A DNA stretch of 49,279 nt, taken from positions 1 through 49,279 of the forward strand of contig NZ_WOEZ01000230.1 in assembly GCF_013177735.1 (NCBI RefSeq). The letters run 5' to 3'. Position 1 is the first letter of the stretch. Every line of letters begins with the position of its first letter. This document shows positions 32,773 through 42,300 of the stretch, piece after piece. A program made the translations under genes and the position numbers. The notes under the pieces are model-generated. The model had not been told where the DNA came from, did no database searches, and saw nothing but the letters and a program-made list of their open reading frames with translations. The stretch comes from Paraburkholderia elongata (lineage in GTDB: Bacteria > Pseudomonadota > Gammaproteobacteria > Burkholderiales > Burkholderiaceae).

Positions 32773-35052
32773 ATGCGAGTCAAATTAACAGCCAAGCACC
32801 CGCGGCCGGCTTCGTCCGAACGCGCCCCTGTCCGTACCGGAAGCACTTCGGCGCGTAAGCCGACGCGCCCGGCAGGGCCGAAACCGTCCCCGTCGACGGC
32901 GGGTTTTAGCGGGGCGCGGGGTGAAGGCGCTGGCGCAGCGGGTGGCGGCAGCAAGCGGCCGGTTGGTGCAGGTAAGCCGGCAGGCGCCGGTGCGCGTGCG
33001 CCACGGGCTGAAGGATCGTTTTCCCGCGAGCGGGATGCGGGTGGTGCAGGCGCTGCGCGCCGGGCACCGTCGGATCGGCCGCCGCGGCGTGAAGGGGCCG
33101 GCGGTGCGCCGCGCCGCTTCGAGGGCGGCGGCGATCGCGCTCCGCGTCGCGACGATGGCGCTCGTGCGCCCCGTAAGTTTGAAGGTGGCGGCGATCGTAG
33201 CGAACGCGCACCGCGCCGTGCTGACGGTGAACGTAGCCAAGGCGCTCCGCGCCGGTTTGAAGGCAGTGACCGCGCTCCGCGTCGTGACGATGGTGAGCGT
33301 TTGCCTCGCAGGTTTGAAGGCGGCGGCGATCGTAGCGAACGTGCTCCGCGTCGCGCTGACGGTGAACGCAGCCAAGGCGCTCCGCGCCGGTTTGAAGGCA
33401 GTGACCGCGCTCCGCGTCGTGACGATGGTGAGCGTGCGCCTCGCAGGTTTGAAGGCGGCGGCGATCGTAGCGAACGTGCTCCGCGTCGCGCTGACGGCGA
33501 ACGTAGCCAAGGCGCTCCGCGCCGGTTCGAAGGTGCTGGCGACCGCAGCGAGCGCGCTCCGCGTCGCTTTGAAGGCGGTACGGATCGCGGCGAGCGCAGC
33601 CAGAGCGCACCCCGCCGGTTCGAAGGAAGCTCGGACCGAAGCGAACGCGCGCCCCGCCGCTTCGAAGGCAGCGCAGACCGCAGCGAACGCGCACCACGCA
33701 GTTTCGAAGGCAACCGCGCCCCGCGCCGCGACGATGGCGAACGCCGCTCGTTCAGCGGTCCGCGCCCGGGCGCAGGCCGCCCGTCGGAAGGCGGCCCGCG
33801 TGGCGAGCGTCCGGCGCGCGACGCTTCGGATCGACCCCGCTTCGGCAACGACCGTGGCGCACCGCAAGAACGCCGTAGCGGCGAGCGCGGGCCACGCAGC
33901 AATAGCGCACCGCGCCGGTTTGAAGGCGAGCATGGCGCATCCGAGCGTGGCGAGCGCACTTTCGCGAAGCCCGTCAAAAGCGGCTACGGTGACCGCACGG
34001 ACCGTCCGGCTCGCGCACCGCGTGACGACCGCGGCGAACGAGCACCGGCCAAACGTGAATTCGGCGATCGTCCGGCGCGTGCCGGCGAACGTAGCGAACG
34101 TAACGAACGTAGTGACCGAGGCGAACGCCCTGCTCGCAGCTTCGACAAGGCGCTGCCGGCCGCCGGCCGCCGCTTTGGCGATGACAACCGCCCTGCCCGT
34201 GCCGACAAGCCGCGCGGCCCAGCGCCGGCAGCCAGAGCCGAACGCGACGCCGACGCCGCCCCGCGCACGCCGCGCCGCGATTACGAAGACGCACCGGGCA
34301 CCCTGCGCCTGTCCAAGCTGATGTCGGAACTCGGCCTGTGCTCACGCCGCGAAGCCGACGAGTGGATCGAAAAAGGCTGGGTGCTGGTCGACGGCGAGCG
34401 GATCGACACGCTCGGCACCAAGGTTCGTCCGGACCAGCGCATCGAGATCGACCCCGCCGCTGAAGCCGCGCAAGCGAGCCAGGTGACGGTCCTGATCCAC
34501 AAGCCCGTGGGCCTCGTATCGGGCCAGGCGGAAGACGGCTATCAACCGGCGATTACGCTGGTCACGCCGGAAAATCGCTGGGAAGGCGACCATTCTGACG
34601 TCCGTTTCTCGGTCGCACATCTGCGCCAACTCGCGCCGGCCGGGCGTCTGGACATCGATTCGACGGGCCTGCTGGTGCTGACGCAGGACGGCCGCATCGC
34701 CAAACAGCTGATCGGCGGCCATTCGGAGATCGACAAGGAGTATCTGGTGCGCGTGTCGTTCGGCGAGCACACCACCGATGTCGAAAGCCACTTCCCGCCG
34801 GAAAGCCTCGCGCTCTTGTGCCACGGCCTCTCGCTCGACGACGTGCCGCTGAAACCCGCACAGGTCAATTGGCAAAACGGCGAGCAACTGCGTTTCGTGC
34901 TGCGCGAAGGCAAGAAGCGTCAGATCCGCCGGATGTGCGAGCTAGTCGGCCTCGACGTGATCGGCCTGAAGCGCGTGCGGATGGGCCAGGTGATGCTGGG
35001 TGCACTGCCGCCGGGCCAATGGCGCTATCTGTCGGCGGACGAGTCGTTTTGA
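32773..35052 (+). CDS. rluB: 23S rRNA pseudouridine synthase RluB with long repetitive N-terminal extension
   Basis: RluB makes pseudouridine at 23S rRNA position 2605 (E. coli numbering). The catalytic part occupies about the last 250 of 759 residues. An S4 domain starts near 510 (LRLSKLMSELGLCSRREADE), then an RsuA-type core has catalytic Asp627 in GRLDIDSTGLLVL and the C-terminal EGKKRQIRRMCELVGLDVIG. The first 500 residues are a low-complexity, basic, Arg/Gly/Glu/Asp/Pro-rich region with repeats of RFEG, GDRSERAPRR and DRAPRRDDGER, including near-identical 45-residue repeats from about residue 135. It should be disordered and could bind RNA through its RG-rich units. Extensions are known in beta/gammaproteobacterial RluB, but the length varies with repeat number. 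Confidence 0.95.
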   Translation: MRVKLTAKHPRPASSERAPVRTGSTSARKPTRPAGPKPSPSTAGFSGARGEGAGAAGGGSKRPVGAGKPAGAGARAPRAEGSFSRERDAGGAGAARRAPSDRPPRREGAGGAPRRFEGGGDRAPRRDDGARAPRKFEGGGDRSERAPRRADGERSQGAPRRFEGSDRAPRRDDGERLPRRFEGGGDRSERAPRRADGERSQGAPRRFEGSDRAPRRDDGERAPRRFEGGGDRSERAPRRADGERSQGAPRRFEGAGDRSERAPRRFEGGTDRGERSQSAPRRFEGSSDRSERAPRRFEGSADRSERAPRSFEGNRAPRRDDGERRSFSGPRPGAGRPSEGGPRGERPARDASDRPRFGNDRGAPQERRSGERGPRSNSAPRRFEGEHGASERGERTFAKPVKSGYGDRTDRPARAPRDDRGERAPAKREFGDRPARAGERSERNERSDRGERPARSFDKALPAAGRRFGDDNRPARADKPRGPAPAARAERDADAAPRTPRRDYEDAPGTLRLSKLMSELGLCSRREADEWIEKGWVLVDGERIDTLGTKVRPDQRIEIDPAAEAAQASQVTVLIHKPVGLVSGQAEDGYQPAITLVTPENRWEGDHSDVRFSVAHLRQLAPAGRLDIDSTGLLVLTQDGRIAKQLIGGHSEIDKEYLVRVSFGEHTTDVESHFPPESLALLCHGLSLDDVPLKPAQVNWQNGEQLRFVLREGKKRQIRRMCELVGLDVIGLKRVRMGQVMLGALPPGQWRYLSADESF
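33176..33525 (+). repeat. 135-base in-frame tandem repeat in rluB
   Basis: Units begin at 33176, 33311 and 33446, a period of exactly 135 bases or 45 codons. The third unit is cut short near 33525. The encoded unit runs from FEGGGDRSERAPRRADGE through RSQGAPRRFEGSDRAPRR to DDGER. Units differ at only a few bases. More degenerate RFEG/DRSERAPRR copies flank it (about 33100-33760). Confidence 0.93.
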
Positions 35053-35116
35053 TGCCGGGGGCCTGACGCTCAACAGCGAAAAACTTACGGCGTCCGCGCC
35101 GTGACGTTCGCCCAAC

Positions 35117-35147
35117 AAAAAACCCACGCCTCGGCGTGGGTTTTTTT
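35117..35147. terminator. Bidirectional intrinsic terminator between rluB and def
   Basis: CCCACGC and GCGTGGG form a 7-bp stem around CTCG, flanked by an A run (35117-35122) and a T run (35141-35147). It serves the convergent genes rluB and def. Confidence 0.92.
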
Positions 35148-35198
35148 GTTTCCGGCGGCGCTAGCGACAATGCAATCGCCGCCGGCCAGGATGCAGCT

Positions 35199-35732
35199 TC
35201 AGTCGTCGTTACCGAGGTCCATATCCGGAAACAGGACTTCCGTGAAGCCGAACTTCGCGAAATCGTTGATCCGCATCGGGTACAGCTTGCCGATCAGGTG
35301 GTCGCACTCATGTTGCACGACACGCGCGTGAAAGCCTTCGGCGACGCGGTCGATCGGCTTGCCGTATTGATCGAAGCCGTGATACTTGATCATCGAAAAC
35401 CGGCTCACCGCTCCTCGCAGGCCCGGCACGGACAGGCAGCCTTCCCAGCCCTCTTCCATGTCTAGCGACACCGGCGTGATGGTCGGGTTGATCAGCACCG
35501 TCTCCGGCACCGGCGGCGCATCCGGATAACGTTCGTTGTGCCCGAAGCCGAAGATCACCACCTGCAGATTGACGCCGACCTGCGGCGCGGCGAGCCCCGC
35601 GCCGTTCGCGTCGTGCATGGTCTCGAACATGTCTTTGATGAGCTCGTGCAGTTCGGGCGTGTCGAAGTGATCGACCGGATCAGCAATGAGCAAAAGGCGC
35701 GGATCGCCCATCTTGAGAATTTCGCGGATCAT
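35199..35732 (-). CDS. def: Peptide deformylase
   Basis: Def removes the formyl group from nascent proteins. The 177-residue protein has the three active-site motifs: GAGLAAPQ (44-51), EGCLS with metal ligand Cys99, and HECDH with His141, Glu142 and His145. The ATG overlaps the ligA stop by four bases (ATGA), so it is coupled to ligA. This def is not next to fmt, the common neighbour; a second copy beside fmt elsewhere in the genome is likely, as Burkholderiaceae often have more than one, though this cannot be seen here. Confidence 0.96.
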   Translation of the reverse strand: MIREILKMGDPRLLLIADPVDHFDTPELHELIKDMFETMHDANGAGLAAPQVGVNLQVVIFGFGHNERYPDAPPVPETVLINPTITPVSLDMEEGWEGCLSVPGLRGAVSRFSMIKYHGFDQYGKPIDRVAEGFHARVVQHECDHLIGKLYPMRINDFAKFGFTEVLFPDMDLGNDD

Positions 35733-37795
35733 AACTGTCCCTCCAGGAGCTTACGCATACCATCTTCGTCGAGTACCGGGATGCCGAGTTCCTCGGCTTT
35801 CACCAACTTGCTGCCAGCTTCGGCCCCTGCCACCACATAGTCCGTTTTCTTCGACACCGAGCCGGCCACTTTCGCACCGGCCGCTTCGAGCATTTCTTTC
35901 GCCTCTTCGCGGGCGAGCGTCGGCAAGGTGCCGGTCAATACGACCGTCTTGCCGGCCAGCACGCCTTGCGGCGCCTTTGGCGCGGGCGGTCCTTCCGGCC
36001 ATGTGACCTTGCCCGGCGCGCGGAGTTGCTCGATCACCGTGCGGTTGTGCTCTTCGGCAAAAAACCGATGAATCGACTCGGCCACCACAGGACCCACGTC
36101 GTTCACGTCCAGCAATTCTTCGACCGAGGCGTCCATGATCGGATTCAGCGAGCCGAAATGTTTGGCAAGATCTTTCGCCGTCGATTCCCCCACATGCCGA
36201 ATACCGAGCGCGTAAATGAAGCGCGCGAGCGTAGTGTGTTTGGCTTTTTCGAGCGAGTCGAGCAGATTCTGCGCGGACTTTTCGGCGAAGCGGTCGAGTT
36301 CTGCAAGTGTCGCGAAGCCAACGTTGAACAGATCGGCCGGCGTGCGCACCAGATTCTGCTCGACGAGTTGATCGATGATCTTTTCGCCGAGTCCGTCGAT
36401 ATCCAGCGCCCGCCGCTGCGCGAAGTGCCACAGCGCCTGCTTGCGCTGCGCAGGGCAGAACAGGCCACCCGTGCAGCGCGCAATAGTCTCGTCCGGCAAC
36501 CGTTCGATGCTCGAGCCGCACACCGGGCAGTGCGTGGGCATGACGAACTCGCGGGCGTCGTCCGGGCGGCGCTCGAGCAGCGCGCTCACCACTTCGGGAA
36601 TCACGTCGCCGGCGCGCCGCACGATCACCGTGTCGCCGATGCGAATATCTTTGCGACGCACTTCGTCTTCATTGTGCAACGTGGCGTTCGTCACTGTCGC
36701 GCCGCCGACGAACACCGGTTCCAGCCGCGCAACCGGCGTGATTGCGCCGGTGCGGCCGACCTGCACGTCGATCGCGACGAGCTTGGTCAGCGCTTCCTGC
36801 GCGGGGAATTTGTGCGCCAAGGCGAAACGCGGCGCACGCGAAACAAAGCCGAGCGCGTCCTGCTCATCGCGCCGGTTGACCTTGTAGACGACGCCGTCGA
36901 TGTCATATGGCAGCGTGTCACGCTTCTCGCCGACCGCGTGGAAAAAACCCAGCAAGCCTTCGGCGCCCTGCACCACCGCCCGCTCGCCATTCACCGGCAA
37001 GCCGAGTTCCTTGTACCAGTCGAGCAGTTCGCTATGTGTGGCCGGCATCTCGCCACCTTCGATCACACCGATTCCATAAGCAAAGAACGACAGCGGCCGC
37101 TGCGCGGTGATCTTCGAATCGAGCTGCCGCAAGCTGCCCGCGGCAGCGTTACGCGGATTAGCGAATTCCTTTTGCTCAGCGGCCCGCTGGCGCTCGTTCA
37201 GGCGTTCGAAATCACGCTTGAACATGAGCACTTCGCCGCGCACGTCGAGCACATGCGGCACGCGTTTGCCTTTGAGCTTGAGCGGAATGGAACGGATCGT
37301 GCGGACGTTCTCGGTGACATTCTCGCCGGTAGAGCCGTCGCCGCGCGTGGACGCCTGAACGAACATGCCGTCGACGTAACGCAGCGAGATGGCGAGGCCG
37401 TCGAACTTCAGCTCAGCCGCGTAATCCACCGGCACCGGCGGTTCGCTCGCGTTCTTGCGGAGCGCGTCGCCGACGCGCTTGTCGAACGCGACGATGTCTT
37501 CGTCCGCGAAGCCATTGTTCAGCGAGAGCATGGGTTGATCGTGCACGACCGGCTCGAAGCCGCCCGACGCCTCGCCGCCCACGCGCTGGGTGGGCGAATC
37601 CGGCACGACCAGGTCCGGATGCTCCGTCTCGATCCGCTCCAGCTCCTTGAAAAGCTTGTCGTATTCGGCGTCCGGCAAGTCCGGCTGGTCGAGCACGTAG
37701 TATGCGTAATTGGCGCGTTCGAGTTCCGCGCGCAGCCACTCGGCCCGCTCGGCGGGAGCGCTGGTTGCAGGATTTGAGACGGGGGTTCGGGCCAT
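35729..37795 (-). CDS. ligA: NAD-dependent DNA ligase
   Basis: LigA seals nicks in replication and repair using NAD+. The 688-residue protein has all domains in order: the NAD-binding Ia domain, adenylation domain with Lys130 in AELKFDGLA, OB fold, and zinc finger (CPVCGSSIERLPDETIARC followed by FCPAQ). HhH repeats (LGIRHVGEST, VNDVGPVVAESI) and a C-terminal BRCT domain (AGKTVVLTGTLPTLAREEAK) complete it. Length is normal. It lies downstream of zipA after 153 bases and overlaps def. A perfect 10-bp hairpin after zipA suggests partly separate transcription. Confidence 0.98.
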   Translation of the reverse strand: MARTPVSNPATSAPAERAEWLRAELERANYAYYVLDQPDLPDAEYDKLFKELERIETEHPDLVVPDSPTQRVGGEASGGFEPVVHDQPMLSLNNGFADEDIVAFDKRVGDALRKNASEPPVPVDYAAELKFDGLAISLRYVDGMFVQASTRGDGSTGENVTENVRTIRSIPLKLKGKRVPHVLDVRGEVLMFKRDFERLNERQRAAEQKEFANPRNAAAGSLRQLDSKITAQRPLSFFAYGIGVIEGGEMPATHSELLDWYKELGLPVNGERAVVQGAEGLLGFFHAVGEKRDTLPYDIDGVVYKVNRRDEQDALGFVSRAPRFALAHKFPAQEALTKLVAIDVQVGRTGAITPVARLEPVFVGGATVTNATLHNEDEVRRKDIRIGDTVIVRRAGDVIPEVVSALLERRPDDAREFVMPTHCPVCGSSIERLPDETIARCTGGLFCPAQRKQALWHFAQRRALDIDGLGEKIIDQLVEQNLVRTPADLFNVGFATLAELDRFAEKSAQNLLDSLEKAKHTTLARFIYALGIRHVGESTAKDLAKHFGSLNPIMDASVEELLDVNDVGPVVAESIHRFFAEEHNRTVIEQLRAPGKVTWPEGPPAPKAPQGVLAGKTVVLTGTLPTLAREEAKEMLEAAGAKVAGSVSKKTDYVVAGAEAGSKLVKAEELGIPVLDEDGMRKLLEGQL

Positions 37796-37898
37796 GCTGT
37801 CGGAAACTTCTTCAATGGAATTCAGACATTGGATTATCGCAGGAAGCGTGCCCCTTTACATCGGCCGAATGGCCAGTTTCGGATTGCCCCAAACGCCA

Positions 37899-37921
37899 AC
37901 GGCCGCACATCGTGCGGCCGT
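37899..37921 (-). terminator. Perfect hairpin after zipA, possible terminator
   Basis: ACGGCCGCAC and GTGCGGCCGT form a perfect 10-bp stem with a three-base loop, 28 bases after the zipA stop on the minus strand. The following sequence (TGGCGTTTGGGG) lacks a real U tract, so termination would be inefficient. Confidence 0.45.
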
Positions 37922-37948
37922 CGAGTACTGCGTAAAAGAGCAGAGCCG

Positions 37949-39202
37949 TTACTGGCTGAACAACCGCCGGGTGGCCGGCGACCCCGCCGGAATACCCGCC
38001 TGCTCGAGCTTCGCGTAGAGCGTCATCAATTGCTTTTCGATCGCCAGCAGCGCGGTTTCCGGCAGCGGACGGCGTCCATCGTCGACCACCCGTCCGCCGA
38101 TGCGCTCAGCCAAGGATTTCGCGTAGTCGCACATCAGGCGGAACGGCAGGATGTCTTCGTCCGCGACCGGCACGTCGAGCACCAGCGTGATCATCTGGCC
38201 GCCCTTGTAGGTCAGGTCATCGCGCAGGAAATTGGTGTCGCCGAATTGCAGCATGAACACCGGGCTCTGCTTCGCGTCGAGCTTGACGAAGCGCGTGCCG
38301 TCGCGCGAGAGCAGCAAACCGTCCTGCGACGCGACTGCCTGGACATAATTGGCCGACCACGGCGCGCCGTCGGAGAGTACGTTGATCGACAGTTGCGCAT
38401 CGCACTGCGCGGCAAAGCCGTCGAGCTCGCGCGCCATGGCAACCGTTTCGAGCATGTCGGGAAATTCTGGCGACGCGTCGAGCGCATCGGCAAACTGCTG
38501 CACGCCGGTCACGAACTCCGAGAACTCCAGTTCGTTGAGCGCCCCGCTACGATTGGCCAATTGCGCGGCCGCGCGCAACTCTTCATAGCGTGCGCCGTTT
38601 TGCAGCAGTTCCCACGCGCCACCTTCGAGCTTGCCTTCGATATGCACCGGCTTACTGCCGGCGCGGCGCAGACGCTGCGCAAGCGGAATCACCTTGTCGC
38701 CGGCCACCGGGCCATTCAAACGAATCGGCACGATGCAGTCGATGCGGCGGTCGACGATAGCCGGCGGCGCCGACGAAATCGTCGTGGCAGCGGGCAGGAT
38801 CGGCTCGACCGGTTCGTCGGTCTTCGCAGCGTGGCCGCCTTCGGCTTCAGCAATACCTTCCGCTTCCGGATAGCCGTTCGGCGTCGTCGTCTCGGCCTGA
38901 ATATCGGCCGGCGTATCGAGCGGCGCAGCAGTTGCGCCAAAAGTCGGCTCGACGCGCGCCGCCGCGGTTTCCGAAGCCGCGTCTGAACCCACTACCGGTT
39001 CGCGCCGCGTGGTCGGCCGGGCCGGTTCGATAAACGGGCTCTGTTCCTCCTGATCGTCCCGCGCGAAACTTTCGGCGGTATCGGCCGGCATCGGACGCGG
39101 CATCTTGCGGCGCACCTTCGCGCCTTGCCATGCGTTGTACACGACCACGCCCCCGACCACCACGGCACCCGCGCCGATCAAACCGAGTGTCAACTCGTCC
39201 AT
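37949..39202 (-). CDS. zipA: Cell division protein ZipA
   Basis: ZipA anchors FtsZ to the inner membrane at midcell. The 417-residue product has an N-terminal membrane helix (about 4-22, LTLGLIGAGAVVVGGVVVY) followed by a basic patch (AKVRRKMPRP). A long Pro/Ala/Glu/Thr-rich linker (about 40-180) separates this from the C-terminal FtsZ-binding domain (about 190-417). The domain is recognised from LDVPVADEDILPFRLMCDYA and GGRVVDDGRRPLPETAL. I chose the ATG giving MDELTLGLIG; the upstream in-frame residues are not family-like. The smc-zipA-ligA order is conserved in betaproteobacteria. Overall identity to E. coli ZipA is low, but the layout is the same. Confidence 0.93.
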   Translation of the reverse strand: MDELTLGLIGAGAVVVGGVVVYNAWQGAKVRRKMPRPMPADTAESFARDDQEEQSPFIEPARPTTRREPVVGSDAASETAAARVEPTFGATAAPLDTPADIQAETTTPNGYPEAEGIAEAEGGHAAKTDEPVEPILPAATTISSAPPAIVDRRIDCIVPIRLNGPVAGDKVIPLAQRLRRAGSKPVHIEGKLEGGAWELLQNGARYEELRAAAQLANRSGALNELEFSEFVTGVQQFADALDASPEFPDMLETVAMARELDGFAAQCDAQLSINVLSDGAPWSANYVQAVASQDGLLLSRDGTRFVKLDAKQSPVFMLQFGDTNFLRDDLTYKGGQMITLVLDVPVADEDILPFRLMCDYAKSLAERIGGRVVDDGRRPLPETALLAIEKQLMTLYAKLEQAGIPAGSPATRRLFSQ

Positions 39203-39319
39203 GCATGCTCCATCAGCAATTCTTTTGTCTGCGCGGCTATGCGCCCGTCCCACGTATCGCGCGGCCGCTGGCCGCTGCGCTGAACGCGGGCGCCCGCGAT
39301 GATCAACCTAAACGAAAAC

Positions 39320-42300
39320 TTAAACGATATTCTGGGCGAAACCCGCCGCCGTTTCCATGTCGACCGCAACGATCCGCGACACGCCCTGCTCCTGCATGGT
39401 CACGCCGATCAGTTGCTGCGCCATTTCCATCGCGATCTTGTTGTGCGAAATGAACAGGAACTGCGTCTTGTCCGACATCGCGCGCACGAGGTTTGCGAAG
39501 CGTTCCGTATTGGCGTCGTCGAGCGGCGCGTCCACTTCGTCGAGCAGACAGAACGGCGCGGGATTCAGCTGGAACATCGCGAACACCAGTGCGGTGGCGG
39601 TCAATGCCTTCTCGCCGCCCGACAGCAGGTGAATCGTCGAATTCTTCTTGCCCGGCGGTTGCGCCATCACCTGCACGCCGGCGTCGAGGATCTCGTCGCC
39701 GGTCATGATCAGCCTGGCCTGGCCACCGCCAAAGAGACGCGGGAACAGCTCGCCGAAATGACGGTTCACTTCGTCGAAGGTGCCTTGCAGCAGCGTACGC
39801 GTTTCGCCGTCGATCTTGCGGATCGCGTCTTCGAGCGTTTCGATCGCGTTGTTCAGGTCGGCCGATTGTGAATCGAGGAACGTTTTGCGCTCGGTCGCCG
39901 CCTTCAGTTCGTCCAACGCGGCCATGTTGACCGGGCCGAGCGCGGTGATCGCGTTGTTGATCCGCGTGACTTCGCCTTGCAGGTAGGACGGCTTCATGTC
40001 CGGCGTGAGCTTGGCCTGCAATTCCGCCTCATCGACGCCGGCCGCGGCCAGTTGCTCGATAAACTGCTCGCCGTTCAGGCGCGCGGCCTGTTCCTTCAGC
40101 TGCAACTCGTTGATGCGGTCGCGCAGCGGTTGCAGCGCACGCTCGGCGGTCAGACGGGTTTCGTCGGCGGCACGCAGCTTGGCGGTCAGGTCGTCCAGTT
40201 CGAGACGCGCGGCGTGCAGCGCTTCTTCCTTGACCGCGCGGATATCGAGCGCGTCCTGCAAGCCGGTATGCGCGGTTTGCTCGTTGATTGTTTCCAACTC
40301 GGCGCGCGCATCTTCCAGCGACGCGGCGACGCGCTCGCTCTGCTCGTGCGAGACCTGGATACTGCGCTTCAATTCGTCGATACGGTTCGCCATGTTGCGC
40401 GCGGCGAAACGCGCGTCGGTGGCGGCCCGATCGAGATCGCGCGATTGGGCGCGCGCGGCGGTAAGCGCTTCGTCGAGTGCTTCGAAGGCAAGTTGGTGAT
40501 CTTCGAAACGCGCCTGCAGTTCGGCGAGTTCGCTGTCGTGACGCTCGAAGTTCGCTTCCGATTCGCCGCGCAATGCGCGCTGCTCTTCGATCTGCGCGGT
40601 GATTTCCCCGAGCTCTTCGCGGATTTGCGTGCTGCGCTGCGTGTAACGCTCATGCGCTTGCGCGAGCTTCAGCACGTCCATCTGCAATGCGTGCACGCGT
40701 TGCGTCGCGCGCTCCGACTGCTGACGTACATCGGTCAACGCTTGTGCGGCTTGCGTGTGCGCGGCTTCGGCGCGGATCGCGGCGGCCTTCGCCTCATCGG
40801 CGAGCAAGGCTTGCGCACGCACCTGACGTGCCAGGTTTTCGATTTCCTGCTGACGGGCCAGCATGCCGGCCTGTTCGGAGTCGGCGGCATACAGCTGGAC
40901 GCCGACCCGCGTCACCACGTGGCCGGCCTTCACGACGAACGAGCCGCCTTCCGGCAATTGCGCGCGCATAGCAAGCGCCTGCTGCAGATCGTCAGCGACG
41001 AAGGCGAGGCCGAGCCAGTCGTTCAGCACGGCGCGAATGCCTGCATCGTCGATACGAACCAGCGACAGCAGCGGACGCAAAGCCGGCGGCGTAGCAACCG
41101 GCTGACCGGCTGCCGGCGGTGCATAGAACGCGAGCTTGGCGGGCGGCGCATCGGTGGCGAACGCCTTGACCCAGTCGAGATTCGACACTTCTAGCGCGGC
41201 GAGCCGCTCGCGCAGCACCGCTTCGAGCGCGGCTTCCCAACCGGCTTCGACATGCAGCTTCTTCCACAGACGCGGCAAGCCGCTCAGCTCGTGCTTTTCA
41301 AGCCACGGCTGGATCTTGCCTTCGGTCTGAACGTTTTCCTGCAATTGCTTGAGCGCGGCAAGGCGTGCGTCGAGCTGATGAATCTGTGCGCTTTCCGACT
41401 GCACGCGTTCCTGGGCAACGCGGCGTTCGCCGTCGAGACGCGGCAGCGTTTCCTGCGCGTCGGCGAGACGGGTCTGCGCGTCATGCAGGATTTCTTCGTG
41501 CTCGGCGAGCTGCATGCGCAGGTCTTCGAGTTGCGCTTCGTCGGGGGCATCCAGCCCGCCCGCTTCCGACTTCAGCCGCTCGTGACGCTGCTGCAACTGC
41601 TGCAATTGCTGGTCGGCGTTGCGCTGATGCGCGGCTTCGAGCTTGAGTGCCTGTTCGGTCTGCGCGATCCCGCCGCGTTCGGCATTCAGTTCGGTCTGTG
41701 CATCGCGCCAGCGTGCTTCGAGCGCCGGCATCGCGTCGTGCTTGGCGGCGGCTTCGTCTTCGGCCAGCACGGCTTTTTCTCCGGCGACAGCCAGTTGTTC
41801 TTCAGCGTCTTCGAGATCGTCTTGCGCTTTTTGGGCTTGCGACTGCCACTGTTCACGCTGCGCGGTCAACGCGGCGATCTGCGCTTGTACGCGATTGCGC
41901 GATTCGACGATGAACTTGATCTCGGCCTCGAGGCGGCTGACTTCGGAATTCGCCTCGTACAACGCACCTTGTGCACCCTGCATCGCGTCGCTGGCGGAAT
42001 AATGCGCGACGCGCAGCGTTTCGAGTTGCGCTTCGACTTCGCGCAGCTTCGCGGTTTGCGCTTCGAGGTCGATCTGCGCCTGTTCGATCGCGCGTTGCTG
42101 GCGTTCCTGCTCGCCGCCGGCTTCGTTTTTGCGCAACAGCCACAACAGACGCTGCTTCTCTTCGCCGTCGGCCTGCAAATCCTTGTACTTGGTCGCGACG
42201 ATCGCCTGCGCCTCGAGCTTCTCGAGGTTCGCACTGAGTTCGCGGACGATGTCTTCGACGCGGATCAGATTTTCGCGCGTGTCGTGCAGTCGGTTCTCGG

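Noticed and set aside
32785..34321. Several long open frames in other frames and strands of the rluB repeat region
   Set aside because: A repeat of a multiple of three bases with high GC keeps all frames free of stops together. The rluB frame alone continues into a conserved catalytic domain.
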